From: Arthrobacter sunyaminii
GTDB lineage: Bacteria > Actinomycetota > Actinomycetes > Actinomycetales > Micrococcaceae
Direction of reading: 5' to 3'
Length of the DNA stretch: 64,000 nucleotides
Assembly: GCF_018866305.1 (NCBI RefSeq)
Contig: NZ_CP076456.1
Location: 1,922,001 to 1,986,000, forward strand
The notes under the pieces were generated by a model. The model saw nothing but the letters and a program-made list of their open reading frames with translations, made no database searches and was not told the DNA's origin. Position numbers and translations under genes: made by a program. Within the stretch, counting starts at the first letter, position 1. Every line of letters begins with the position of its first letter. Shown here piece after piece: positions 8,403-16,329 of this stretch.

Positions 8403-9188
8403 GTGCTAGATAAATCAACTCTCCAGGCGGTGGCCGATGAGCTGGTCGAAGCCAAGCGGACCCGGACCCCGGTTCCGCTGCTGACCGCCCGTTATCCCGA
8501 GATGACCATCGCGGATTCCTACGCGGTGCAGAACCTCTGGGCGGACCGGCTGTTGGCCTCCGGCCGCCGGCTCGCCGGGCACAAGATCGGCCTGACTTCC
8601 AAGGCCATGCAGGCCGCCACCGGCATCACCGAGCCGGACTACGGCGTCATCCTCGATGACATGGTGCTGGAAAACGGCTGCACCGTGCAGTGGGATGAAT
8701 ACACCCACCCGCGGATCGAGGTGGAGCTGGCTTTTGTGCTCGGCAAACCGCTGGCCGGCCCGCACTGCACCATCTTCGATGTTCTGGATGCCACCGACTA
8801 CGTGGTTCCCGCCTTGGAAATCCTGGATTCCCGGATCGAGATGGAAGGCCGGACCATTGTGGACACCATCGCGGACAACGCCGCGATGGGCGCCATGGTG
8901 GTGGGCGGGAACCCGGTGAAGGCGGCCGACGTCGACCTGCGCTGGGTTTCCGCTTTGCTCTACCGCAACCAGGGCATCGAGGAAACCGGTGTGGCGGCCG
9001 GAGTGCTGAACCACCCGGCTGCCGGCGTGTACTGGCTGGCGAACAAGCTGGCTGCGCACCAGACCTCGCTGGAAGCCGGGGAAATTATCCTCGCCGGCTC
9101 CTTCACCCGGCCCATGTGGGTCTACAAGGGCGACACCGTGTTCGCCGACTACGGACCGTTGGGAACCATCACATGCCGCTTCGAGTAG
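8403..9188 (+). CDS. hpaH: 2-oxo-hept-4-ene-1,7-dioate hydratase
   Basis: 261 residues from a GTG at 8403, placed 42 bases after hpaD with only a weak ribosome site. The protein is a FAH-superfamily hydratase related to MhpD/HpaH. Metal ligands are visible as Glu106 and Glu108 (HPRIEVELAF) and Glu139 in ALEILDSR; HKIGLTS near residues 60-66 is the family's conserved Lys loop. It adds water to 2-oxohept-4-enedioate to give 4-hydroxy-2-oxoheptanedioate, the substrate of the next enzyme, whose gene overlaps its 3' end by 16 bases. Confidence 0.92.
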   Translation: MLDKSTLQAVADELVEAKRTRTPVPLLTARYPEMTIADSYAVQNLWADRLLASGRRLAGHKIGLTSKAMQAATGITEPDYGVILDDMVLENGCTVQWDEYTHPRIEVELAFVLGKPLAGPHCTIFDVLDATDYVVPALEILDSRIEMEGRTIVDTIADNAAMGAMVVGGNPVKAADVDLRWVSALLYRNQGIEETGVAAGVLNHPAAGVYWLANKLAAHQTSLEAGEIILAGSFTRPMWVYKGDTVFADYGPLGTITCRFE

Positions 9189-9973
9189 AGGAAACCTTCG
9201 CCGCACGGCTCGCCGCCCGCGGCCGCCAGACCGGCATGTGGGTCTGCTCCGGCAGCCCGCTGGTCGCGGAAATCTGTGCCGGTTCCGGCCTGGACTGGCT
9301 GCTGATCGATGCCGAACACAGCCCCAACGGGCTGGAATCCCTGCTGGCCCAGCTGCAGGCCGTGCACGGTTATCCGGTGGCCCCGGTGGTGCGCCCGCCG
9401 TCGGGGGATCCCGTGCTGCTGAAGCAGTACCTGGATCTGGGCGCGCAGAATCTGCTGATCCCCATGGTGGACACCCCGGAACAAGCCGCCGACCTGGTCC
9501 GGGCCGTCCGCTACCCGCCGCACGGCATCCGCGGCGTGGGCAGCGCCCTGGCCCGGGCCTCGCGCTGGAACAGGATCGACGGTTACCTGCACAACGCTGA
9601 GGACACCCTCACGCTGCTGGTGCAGATCGAGACGGTTGCCGCCGTGGAGAATGTTGCTGCGATTGCCGACGTCGACGGCGTGGACGGGCTCTTCATCGGC
9701 CCCTCTGACCTGGCTGCCTCCATGGGCCTGCTGGGCCAGCAGGATCACCCCGACGTGGTGGCCGCTGTCGAGCACTGCATCCGTGAGATCAAGGCCGCCG
9801 GCAAACCTGTGGGCGTGAACGCTTTCGCCGAGGCCACCGCCCGCCGCTATATCGCGGCCGGCGTCGACTTTCTCCTGGTGGGTGCCGACGTCGCCCTCCT
9901 GGCCCGGGGGAGCGAGGCCCTGGCCGCCACCTACATTTCATCCGCGGACGACGACGCCCGCGCCAGTTACTGA
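9173..9973 (+). CDS. hpaI: 4-hydroxy-2-oxoheptane-1,7-dioate aldolase
   Basis: 266 residues from ATG 9173, inside the 3' end of hpaH, consistent with translational coupling. It is a class II HpcH/HpaI-type pyruvate aldolase. DAEHSP near residue 37 carries the catalytic His, VQIETVAAVEN and IGPSDLAASMG carry the metal-binding Glu and Asp, and the RGVGSALARAS loop carries the substrate-binding Arg. It cleaves the pathway intermediate to pyruvate and succinic semialdehyde. It ends the operon; its last bases overlap the convergent peptidase gene by 7 bases. Confidence 0.92.
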   Translation: MPLRVEETFAARLAARGRQTGMWVCSGSPLVAEICAGSGLDWLLIDAEHSPNGLESLLAQLQAVHGYPVAPVVRPPSGDPVLLKQYLDLGAQNLLIPMVDTPEQAADLVRAVRYPPHGIRGVGSALARASRWNRIDGYLHNAEDTLTLLVQIETVAAVENVAAIADVDGVDGLFIGPSDLAASMGLLGQQDHPDVVAAVEHCIREIKAAGKPVGVNAFAEATARRYIAAGVDFLLVGADVALLARGSEALAATYISSADDDARASY

Positions 9974-10668
9974 AAAGGACGTGGTGCGGGTGCCCGGACC
10001 GTTGAGGCTTCCTGCGGTAGTGCGTTTCGGCGAGGGATGAAGCCGGTGCTGCCGGCCGGTCTTTCATCGAAGGCACGGAAAACCAGCGGCAGCCCGCGGG
10101 CGGTCCACGGGTCCGCCCGGTCCATGGCCTGCACATGCACGTGCGGCTGTGTGGAATTGCCGGAGTTTCCGCAGTCCCCGATGTGCTGGCCCTCCCGGAC
10201 CTGCTCGCCGAAACTCGCCCGGAGCGAACCGGACCTCAGGTGCATCACCCCAACCACTGCGCCGCCGTCGGGCGTTTGGATCAGGACATGGTTGCCGGCA
10301 ATGGCCCCGGCTCCCTGCCGCAGCCGGGCCTGCTGCCCCAGCAGATACGGCAGCAGGGCGAGCTGGGACCGGCGGGCTTCATGGTCGCGTTCGCCGTCGT
10401 GGACTGCCACCACCTGGCCGCTGACGGGGGCCAGGATCGGGCGGCCGAAGGAAAAGAAGAGGTCCGGGGGTTCGGTGCCCAGGACCGTGTGCCAGCTGAC
10501 CGAGGGAGCCGTCCGGCCGTCGTCGTCCACGCCCACAAAATCGATGGCGTACGTTGTCGCGAGCAGATGCGTGCCGTGACTGGGCACCCGGCGCAGCGGG
10601 CTGTTCTCCACTTTCCAGGTGCCGGTGAACGGAAGCGCGACCTCCAGCGGATTCGGGGATGCCTTCAT
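9967..10668 (-). CDS. M23-family metallopeptidase (LytM/peptidase-like)
   Basis: 233 residues without a signal peptide or membrane segment. Conserved pieces of the M23 fold are ATTYAIDF (Asp43 as zinc ligand, preceded by His31/His34), GNHVLIQTPDGG, VMHLRSGS and the terminal HVHV motif. The spacing fits peptidases that act on peptidoglycan cross-bridges, but the missing export signal suggests either a cytosolic role or an unusual secretion route. It overlaps the end of hpaI in convergent orientation. Confidence 0.75.
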   Translation of the reverse strand: MKASPNPLEVALPFTGTWKVENSPLRRVPSHGTHLLATTYAIDFVGVDDDGRTAPSVSWHTVLGTEPPDLFFSFGRPILAPVSGQVVAVHDGERDHEARRSQLALLPYLLGQQARLRQGAGAIAGNHVLIQTPDGGAVVGVMHLRSGSLRASFGEQVREGQHIGDCGNSGNSTQPHVHVQAMDRADPWTARGLPLVFRAFDERPAGSTGFIPRRNALPQEASTVRAPAPRPFQ

Positions 10669-10805
10669 AGCGGTGCCTCTCTCCCTTCTAGACGCATATG
10701 ATCCCCGAGTACCGCACCCAGGCCAAGTAGCAAGATCAGTCGGTGGATGTCAGGCTCCGGCCGTCGCGCAATGGATGCGGGCACAGCTGCGCCTAGGCTG
10801 GGCGG

Positions 10806-11381
10806 ATGCGCCAAGACACGTCTCGATGGACCCCGGTCACCACCGAGCGGCTGTTGCTGCGCCGCATCATGGACACGGACCACAGTGCAGCCGTCCGCAT
10901 CCACACGGATCCCAGGACCACCAGATACAACCGGAAGCCGCCCACTATTGAGAAGGCCGAAGAGCTTCTGGAGTTCTTCCTCGGCCACTGGAACCGGGAA
11001 GGTTTTGGCTACTGGGCAGTGGCGGAGCGGGAGCAGCCGGAGACGGTCATCGGGTTCACCGGGCTGCACCGGGCCGTGGTTGCCGGCAGGGAGGTGCTGA
11101 ACCTCTACTACCGCTACGATCCGTCCGTTTGGCGCCGCGGCTATGCCACTGAAGGAGCCCGGGAAGCGGTGCGCCGGGGCAGGGAATTGCTGCCTGAACT
11201 GCCTGTGCTGGCCAGCATGTCGGACCGGAACCTTGCCTCTGTGAAAACAGCCCGGGCCGCGGGGCTGCAGCGCCGGACCTCACTGGACCGGCAGATTGGG
11301 CGCGACGTGGACATCTATTTCACCCTCGGTTGGCTGGACGGGCCCGATAGGAAGCGGCCCCGGTATGCCGGGCAGCGTTGA
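10806..11381 (+). CDS. GNAT-family N-acetyltransferase (RimJ/RimL-like)
   Basis: 191 residues. TTERLLLRRI at the N-terminus, the FGYWAVAERE strand, IGFTGLH and the acetyl-CoA-binding turn WRRGYATEGAREA followed by NLASVKTARAAGL are the standard order of RimJ/RimL-type acetyltransferases. Substrate cannot be predicted. Its stop overlaps an alternative upstream TTG start of the next gene, so the two are probably cotranscribed. Confidence 0.8.
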   Translation: MRQDTSRWTPVTTERLLLRRIMDTDHSAAVRIHTDPRTTRYNRKPPTIEKAEELLEFFLGHWNREGFGYWAVAEREQPETVIGFTGLHRAVVAGREVLNLYYRYDPSVWRRGYATEGAREAVRRGRELLPELPVLASMSDRNLASVKTARAAGLQRRTSLDRQIGRDVDIYFTLGWLDGPDRKRPRYAGQR

Positions 11382-11413
11382 CTCTCCGTCTCCCGCGGAC
11401 GGACAGTGGACGC

Positions 11414-12556
11414 ATGCCAAGAAGAGCTGCACCGTTGTGGGACGCGCTCGCCGAAACGGTCCGTTCGGGCTGGTGCCCGGGGCTGGTGGCAGGCGTCCGG
11501 ATCAACGGCGAGACTGAGGTCTTCGCTGCCGGTTCCCTCGATACCTCCGCATCCGCCCCGATGACCGAAGATGCGCCGTTCCGGATTTCGTCGCTCAGCA
11601 AGCTGATGGGCGGGGCGCTGGCCCTGTCCCTGGTGGCGGACGGAATGCTGGAACTGGACGACGACGTCGCGCGGTGGCTTCCGGCGCTGGCGGCCCCGCG
11701 CGTCCTGGCCACCCCCGATGCACCGCTGTCCCTGACCGTGCCCGCCCGCAGTCCGATCACTGTCCGCCATCTGCTCACGTTCACTGCCGGGCTTGGCATC
11801 GACTTCGGACGCACTCCTTACGCGGCGGCCACACGCGAGCTTTTATGGGGGCCGAATCCGCCGGCGGTGGCACCCGAAGAGTATCTGGCGCAGGTCGCGG
11901 CCCTGCCGCTGGCGCATCAGCCGGGGGACCGCTGGATGTACCACGCCGCGGCGGATGTTCTCTCGGTCCTGCTGCCGGCCGTTGCGCTCACGCCGTTGGG
12001 GCAACTCCTGGAGGAACGGATCGCCGTGCCGTTTGGGCTGTCCGGTACCGGATTCCCCACCGGGAACGAGCAGTTTCCCGCCGTGTATGAGGCAGTTGAG
12101 GGCGGTCTGCGGGAAGCGGAGTCCTACCGGGACGTCTTTGCGGCTCCGCCGGTGTTCGGCTCCCTCGCCGGAGGTCTGGTCTCCACGGTTCCGGACTATC
12201 TGGCTTTCCTGGCCGGATTGGCCGATGACACTGTGCTGCCGCCTGACCTCCGGGCGCAGATGACGGCTGACCAGCTGACCTCGCGGCAGCGTGCCGGCAT
12301 GATCGAGATGTCCGGGCCGGACGAATCCTGGGGCTTCATGACGGCGGTGCAGGTCGGCGCGGGCGCTCCGTGGTCCGAACCGGGCATGTGGGGCTGGTCC
12401 GGCGGCTCCGGGGTGAGCGCCGCCGTCTGTCCCAACGGGGATATTGGCGTCATTTTCACCCAGCGCTTCATGGCCGGACCGAACGATACGTTCGATTTCT
12501 TCTGGGAACCCTTCGGCCAGGTTCGGGACAAGCGTCCTCCGGGGATTAGTTGGTGA
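11414..12556 (+). CDS. Serine hydrolase of the beta-lactamase/class C family
   Basis: 380 residues from ATG 11414 (an in-frame TTG at 11378 would add 12 residues). The nucleophile motif is SLSK in FRISSLSKLMGGAL near residue 60; VRHLLTFTAGLG follows as is typical of EstB/PBP4*-like hydrolases. At the expected YxN position the sequence is YHA (WMYHAAADVLS), and WGWSGGSG stands for the third box, so some catalytic details differ from true beta-lactamases. No signal peptide is visible. Likely an esterase or D-aminopeptidase-like enzyme rather than a resistance factor. Confidence 0.75.
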   Translation: MPRRAAPLWDALAETVRSGWCPGLVAGVRINGETEVFAAGSLDTSASAPMTEDAPFRISSLSKLMGGALALSLVADGMLELDDDVARWLPALAAPRVLATPDAPLSLTVPARSPITVRHLLTFTAGLGIDFGRTPYAAATRELLWGPNPPAVAPEEYLAQVAALPLAHQPGDRWMYHAAADVLSVLLPAVALTPLGQLLEERIAVPFGLSGTGFPTGNEQFPAVYEAVEGGLREAESYRDVFAAPPVFGSLAGGLVSTVPDYLAFLAGLADDTVLPPDLRAQMTADQLTSRQRAGMIEMSGPDESWGFMTAVQVGAGAPWSEPGMWGWSGGSGVSAAVCPNGDIGVIFTQRFMAGPNDTFDFFWEPFGQVRDKRPPGISW

Positions 12557-12672
12557 GCGCGGGGGCACTTTTGGGGGTGAACCTTTTGCCGGTGCGGGAC
12601 CTTTGCTAGAACTGCCGTGGTGAGGGCAGCCGTCCGGACGCAGCATTCAAGCCAGGATTGTGAAGTGAAGCC

Positions 12673-13374
12673 ATGAGTACAGGGAAGAACACCGGAGGGG
12701 AATTGTGGGCCCTTATCCACGCGGAGCGCGCCAAACTGGCTGAGGATCTAGAGAACCTGTCCGAGGAACAGTGGCAGCACGGCACACTGTGCACCGGCTG
12801 GACGGTTGAGCAGGTCCTGGCACACCTCACCGCAGCAGCAAGCACCAACCAGCGGCAGTGGATGCGGAGCATGATCGGCGCCCGCTTCCGTCCCGACGTC
12901 CACAACCAGCGGCGGCTTGCCGAACATCTGGGCTCCACCCCGGCGCAAACACTGCAGGGGTTCCGGGCCGTCATCAACAGCACCACCGCCCCCTCCGCCC
13001 ACACCGCGGCGTACCTGGGCGAAGTGCTGGTGCACGCCCAGGACATCCGCCATCCGCTGGGATTGACGCGGACCCCGGGTCCGGAGGCGCTGGATCCGGT
13101 GGCTGGGTTTTTTGCCTCCCGCGACTTCGCCGTTCCCAGCAAAACCTACGCCGAGGGTCTTCAGCTCCGGGCCACGGACAGCGCCTTCAACGCAGGCTAC
13201 GGATTCCTCGTTACGGGGCCGGTCCTTGCCCTGGTCATGAGCTTGGCCGGCCGCACCGCGTATCTGGATCAGCTCGCCGGACCAGGGGCATCCACGCTGC
13301 GGGCCCGGGTGGAACGGAACCTTGCAACGGTTTCGGCACCGCCCGCGTCCGGGACGGGATCCGTTGCCCAGTAA
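12673..13374 (+). CDS. Maleylpyruvate isomerase-fold, mycothiol-dependent-type protein
   Basis: 233 residues. The N-terminal four-helix DinB/MDMPI region is recognisable by ELWALIHAERAKLAEDL, the CTGWTVEQVLAHLT helix with its metal-ligand His, and later VLVHAQDIRHPLG with two more His residues. This set is typical of actinobacterial mycothiol-dependent maleylpyruvate isomerase-like proteins (TIGR03083). Substrate unknown. Its last 106 bases overlap the convergent GT87 gene, a long antisense overlap. Confidence 0.75.
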   Translation: MSTGKNTGGELWALIHAERAKLAEDLENLSEEQWQHGTLCTGWTVEQVLAHLTAAASTNQRQWMRSMIGARFRPDVHNQRRLAEHLGSTPAQTLQGFRAVINSTTAPSAHTAAYLGEVLVHAQDIRHPLGLTRTPGPEALDPVAGFFASRDFAVPSKTYAEGLQLRATDSAFNAGYGFLVTGPVLALVMSLAGRTAYLDQLAGPGASTLRARVERNLATVSAPPASGTGSVAQ

Positions 13375-14570
13375 ACCAGGGCCAGGATCGGAAGGATGAC
13401 GCCCAGGCTGGTGAACAGCTCCAGCGCGGCAGGTCCCTGACCGCTGACCTCGCCGGTAAGGGTCATCGTGACGGTGATGGAAGAGAGCATAAACACCGGC
13501 ACCATGGCCACCGCCAGGGCCGTCCCCATCGCGCGCACCCCGGCCCGCCGCCGTCGTACTGTCACCCACAGTGCCGGCAGGATCAGGGCAATCCAGACCC
13601 AGTGGTGGAACCAGGAGATGGGGGAGATGGCCAGCATCACCACGGCATTGGCGCTGATCGCTGCCACTTTGTCCCCGCGCCCGTCAGCGCGGCGGATGGC
13701 CAGGAAACCCAGCACGACGACGGCGGCACAGGCCAGGAGCCACAGCGGGCGCTGCAGGAACTCGGGGGTGCCCAGATGCACCATCAGCGAGTTCAGCGAC
13801 ACGTTGTACATGTCGGTGGTGTCGCCCACGCGCGCGGGGTCGGACAACGCATCAAACCAGAACGTGCGCGACTGCGCCGGTGCCGCAAGCCAGCCCACGG
13901 CCACAGTGGCAGCAAAAGTGGCTCCCATGGTGAAGATGGAGCGCCAGTCGCGGCGCACCAGGAAAATGAGCCCGAAGGCCAGCGGAGTCAGCTTAATGCC
14001 GGCCGCCAGCCCGATCAGGACACCGCGCGGCACGCGGCCGGCGGGACGGAGTAGGTCAGCCACGATCAGCAGCATGAGCATTGGATTGATCTGGCCGAAG
14101 CCCAGGCCTTCACGCCACGGCCCGAGCAGACCGATCAACACGGTGGCCAGGACAATGACTCCTGCCGGGCCGCCAAGCACAGCCTGGAGCCGTGCGGGGA
14201 CGGCGTCATTGAGCTGCAGATAGCGGGACACCAGAACCGCTGTCACCAGCAGGCAGAGGCAGGAAGTTGCGGTCAGCAGCACCAGTCCGGCCGCTTCGGG
14301 CAGGAAGGCAAAGGGGGCCAGCAGGAGCGCGGCGAACGGCGGATACGTGAACGGCAGCCCGCGGGTGTCGGTCTCCACCAGGCTCGGGTCATACAGCTGG
14401 TGCTCGCTCTTTCCCAGGAACGCCAGCGCACCCTCGCGGTACACGGTGAAATCCAACCCATGGATCTGGGCGCCGAAAACTACGAGCGCGAGAGCGGCGG
14501 GTACGCCCAGGATCAGCCAGAGAAGCGCGGTGCGGTGCCGCGTGCCGTGAGCAGTCGTCGATAAAGCCAT
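13269..14570 (-). CDS. GT87-family mannosyltransferase (DUF2029), integral membrane
   Basis: 433 residues from ATG 14570; further upstream codons in frame overlap the divergent FNT gene and look non-coding. About ten hydrophobic segments alternate with short loops. LDFTVYREGALAFL near residue 40 carries the first-loop Asp of GT-C polyprenol-phosphate-mannose-dependent transferases, followed by FTYPPFAALLLAPF, GQINPMLMLLIVADL and the SISWFHHWVW-type motif near the end. Homologues extend mannan or lipoglycan chains at the outer face of the actinobacterial membrane. The 3' end runs 106 bases into the convergent gene. Confidence 0.8.
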   Translation of the reverse strand: MALSTTAHGTRHRTALLWLILGVPAALALVVFGAQIHGLDFTVYREGALAFLGKSEHQLYDPSLVETDTRGLPFTYPPFAALLLAPFAFLPEAAGLVLLTATSCLCLLVTAVLVSRYLQLNDAVPARLQAVLGGPAGVIVLATVLIGLLGPWREGLGFGQINPMLMLLIVADLLRPAGRVPRGVLIGLAAGIKLTPLAFGLIFLVRRDWRSIFTMGATFAATVAVGWLAAPAQSRTFWFDALSDPARVGDTTDMYNVSLNSLMVHLGTPEFLQRPLWLLACAAVVVLGFLAIRRADGRGDKVAAISANAVVMLAISPISWFHHWVWIALILPALWVTVRRRRAGVRAMGTALAVAMVPVFMLSSITVTMTLTGEVSGQGPAALELFTSLGVILPILALVYWATDPVPDAGGAETVARFRSTRARSVDAPGPAS

Positions 14571-14691
14571 GCCTGCCAGTCTAGTTTGGCCGGTGATCTC
14601 CCAACGTCCCCCCGTATATTCCTCAGCAGGCTTACTGTTGTATCCGGTGTCCCGGTGGGCAGCAGGATGCAAACGCAGCGAAAGGAACGGC

Positions 14692-15531
14692 ATGAGCGAG
14701 GAACGCCGCAGGGAAATCGGGGAGTCGGAAGCCCCCGTTGAGGACGAACTGCAGGAGTCCTTTGAAAACACCATCACCGAAGGGGCCGAACGGTTGCACC
14801 GCACATTCCGGGCCGTCCTGGTGACCGGAGTGTTCGGCGGACTCGAGGTGGGCTTGGGAGTCATGGCCTATCTGGCCGTGATGCATCAAACCGGAGACCA
14901 TCTGCTGGCCGGAATAGCCTTCAGCATGGGCCTAATTGCGTTGTTCCTCGCCCACAGTGAGCTCTTTACCGAGAATTTCCTGATGCCGGTGGCGGCCGTG
15001 GTGGCCAAAGAGGCCAGCCTGCGGCAGCTCGCCAAGCTCTGGGGAGTGACACTGCTGGGCAATCTGGCGGGCGGCTGGATCATCATGTGGATTGTCATGC
15101 AGGCCTTTCCACAGTGGGAAAGCCTCATCGAGGAATCAGCGCGGCACTTCACCGACGCCCCGTTTTCCCTGCAGACTGTTGCCCTGGCCGTTCTGGGCGG
15201 AAGCACGATTACCCTGATGAGCCGCATGCAGCAGGGCACCTCGTCGGATCCGGCCAAGATCGTAGCCACCGTGATCGGCGGGTTCCTTCTTGCCGGACTC
15301 CAAATGTTCCATTCCATTCTCGATTCCCTGCTGATCTTCGGGGCCATTCAGTCCGGTGCCGGCATCACCTACCTCGAATGGCTCACCTGGTTTGGCTACA
15401 CGCTGCTCTTCAACATGCTGGGCGGACTGGTGCTGGTCACAGCCCTGCGCCTGGTCCGGACGAAAGAGCTGCTGAAGGAACGCCGTGATGCGGCCCCCGC
15501 GGACCCCGACGCTTCCCGCGGCGGTGCCTAG
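14692..15531 (+). CDS. Formate/nitrite transporter (FNT) family protein
   Basis: 279 residues from ATG 14692, preceded by GAAAGGAAC; an earlier ATG in frame at 14569 adds an implausible leader. The N-terminal 40 residues are charged (ERRREIGESEAPVEDELQ). Six hydrophobic segments follow, including GVFGGLEVGLGVMAYL, HSELFTENFLMPVAA and GNLAGGWIIMWIVM; these carry the small-residue and F-L/N-containing re-entrant patterns of FNT channels. The closest architecture is YfdC-like, whose substrate is not settled. The downstream lipoprotein gene starts directly at the stop codon. Confidence 0.8.
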   Translation: MSEERRREIGESEAPVEDELQESFENTITEGAERLHRTFRAVLVTGVFGGLEVGLGVMAYLAVMHQTGDHLLAGIAFSMGLIALFLAHSELFTENFLMPVAAVVAKEASLRQLAKLWGVTLLGNLAGGWIIMWIVMQAFPQWESLIEESARHFTDAPFSLQTVALAVLGGSTITLMSRMQQGTSSDPAKIVATVIGGFLLAGLQMFHSILDSLLIFGAIQSGAGITYLEWLTWFGYTLLFNMLGGLVLVTALRLVRTKELLKERRDAAPADPDASRGGA

Positions 15532-16302
15532 GTGTCCCGCCTGCTGCGTTTCCGGGGTTTGTTTCCGGTCTTGTGCTGCCTTGCAGCTGCCCTGACGGGA
15601 TGCAGCGTCCAGACCAACTCCGCCGAACCGGAATCGCCTGAATTCACATCGCTGACGGACGCTTACCGTGCGGTGGACGAGGTTGCGGACTGTGATGAGA
15701 CTCCGCCGGAGCCGCCGGCTGTCTACCTGCCGGACGGCGGCGCAACCGGCGAAGCTCTGATGTGCACCGGCAGCGTTGTGCTGTTCTGGTTCGAAACTGA
15801 CCAGGAGCGCTCGGCTGTGCTCTATTTGCTGGCTTCGGCTGCAACTCCGGCAGAAGATAAGTGGGTGTATTTTGCCGAGGGCAAGAATTGGTTCCTGGCC
15901 GACATGTCCGATGTGCAGGTGGGGTCTGAACCTGATCGCAGGGTGAACGTCGCCGAGGTGGCGGAAGCGCTCGGTGCCAGGTACACAGGTGCGGATGGCA
16001 TGCATGCGGAGGTCAGGACGGGTCCGGCGGCGACCCTTCCCGGGCAGGTCCCCACCGCTGCGAATCGGCTTCCGGATGAATTTGGCAAGGGATCAAAGTT
16101 CTTCGCCGCGGTGCGGGAACATGCGCCCACGCTGACCCCGGAGCGTGTTGACGACGAGCAGCTGCTGGGAATCGGATCCCTGGCCTGCACCAATGCGGAT
16201 GACCCGCAGAAGCAGCGCAAGTATCAGGAGTTCTGGATCCAGCGCGGTTTCACGGAATCCGAAGTGCAGGTGATCTTCACGGAAGCTCGCACGATGTGCT
16301 GA
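15532..16302 (+). CDS. Putative lipoprotein of unknown function
   Basis: 256 residues beginning with a GTG immediately after the FNT stop codon, so probably translationally coupled. The N-terminus has a hydrophobic signal ending in the lipobox LTGC (Cys near residue 24), giving a predicted lipid-anchored extracytoplasmic protein. The mature part contains only a few Cys residues (VADCDET, MCTGS, SLACTN, ARTMC), which could form disulfides. The C-terminal ~50 residues resemble the DUF732-type short helical fold seen in actinobacterial exported proteins, but this is tentative. No function is recognised. Confidence 0.7.
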   Translation: MSRLLRFRGLFPVLCCLAAALTGCSVQTNSAEPESPEFTSLTDAYRAVDEVADCDETPPEPPAVYLPDGGATGEALMCTGSVVLFWFETDQERSAVLYLLASAATPAEDKWVYFAEGKNWFLADMSDVQVGSEPDRRVNVAEVAEALGARYTGADGMHAEVRTGPAATLPGQVPTAANRLPDEFGKGSKFFAAVREHAPTLTPERVDDEQLLGIGSLACTNADDPQKQRKYQEFWIQRGFTESEVQVIFTEARTMC

Positions 16303-16319
16303 CGGGCAGCTGCTGCCCG
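16303..16319 (+). terminator. Small hairpin between convergent genes
   Basis: CGGGCAG, loop CTG, CTGCCCG forms a perfect 7-bp stem directly after the lipoprotein stop and 11 bases from the convergent antiporter stop. There is no strong T-tract, so its function as terminator is tentative. Confidence 0.4.
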
Positions 16320-16329
16320 CCCCGCGCAG

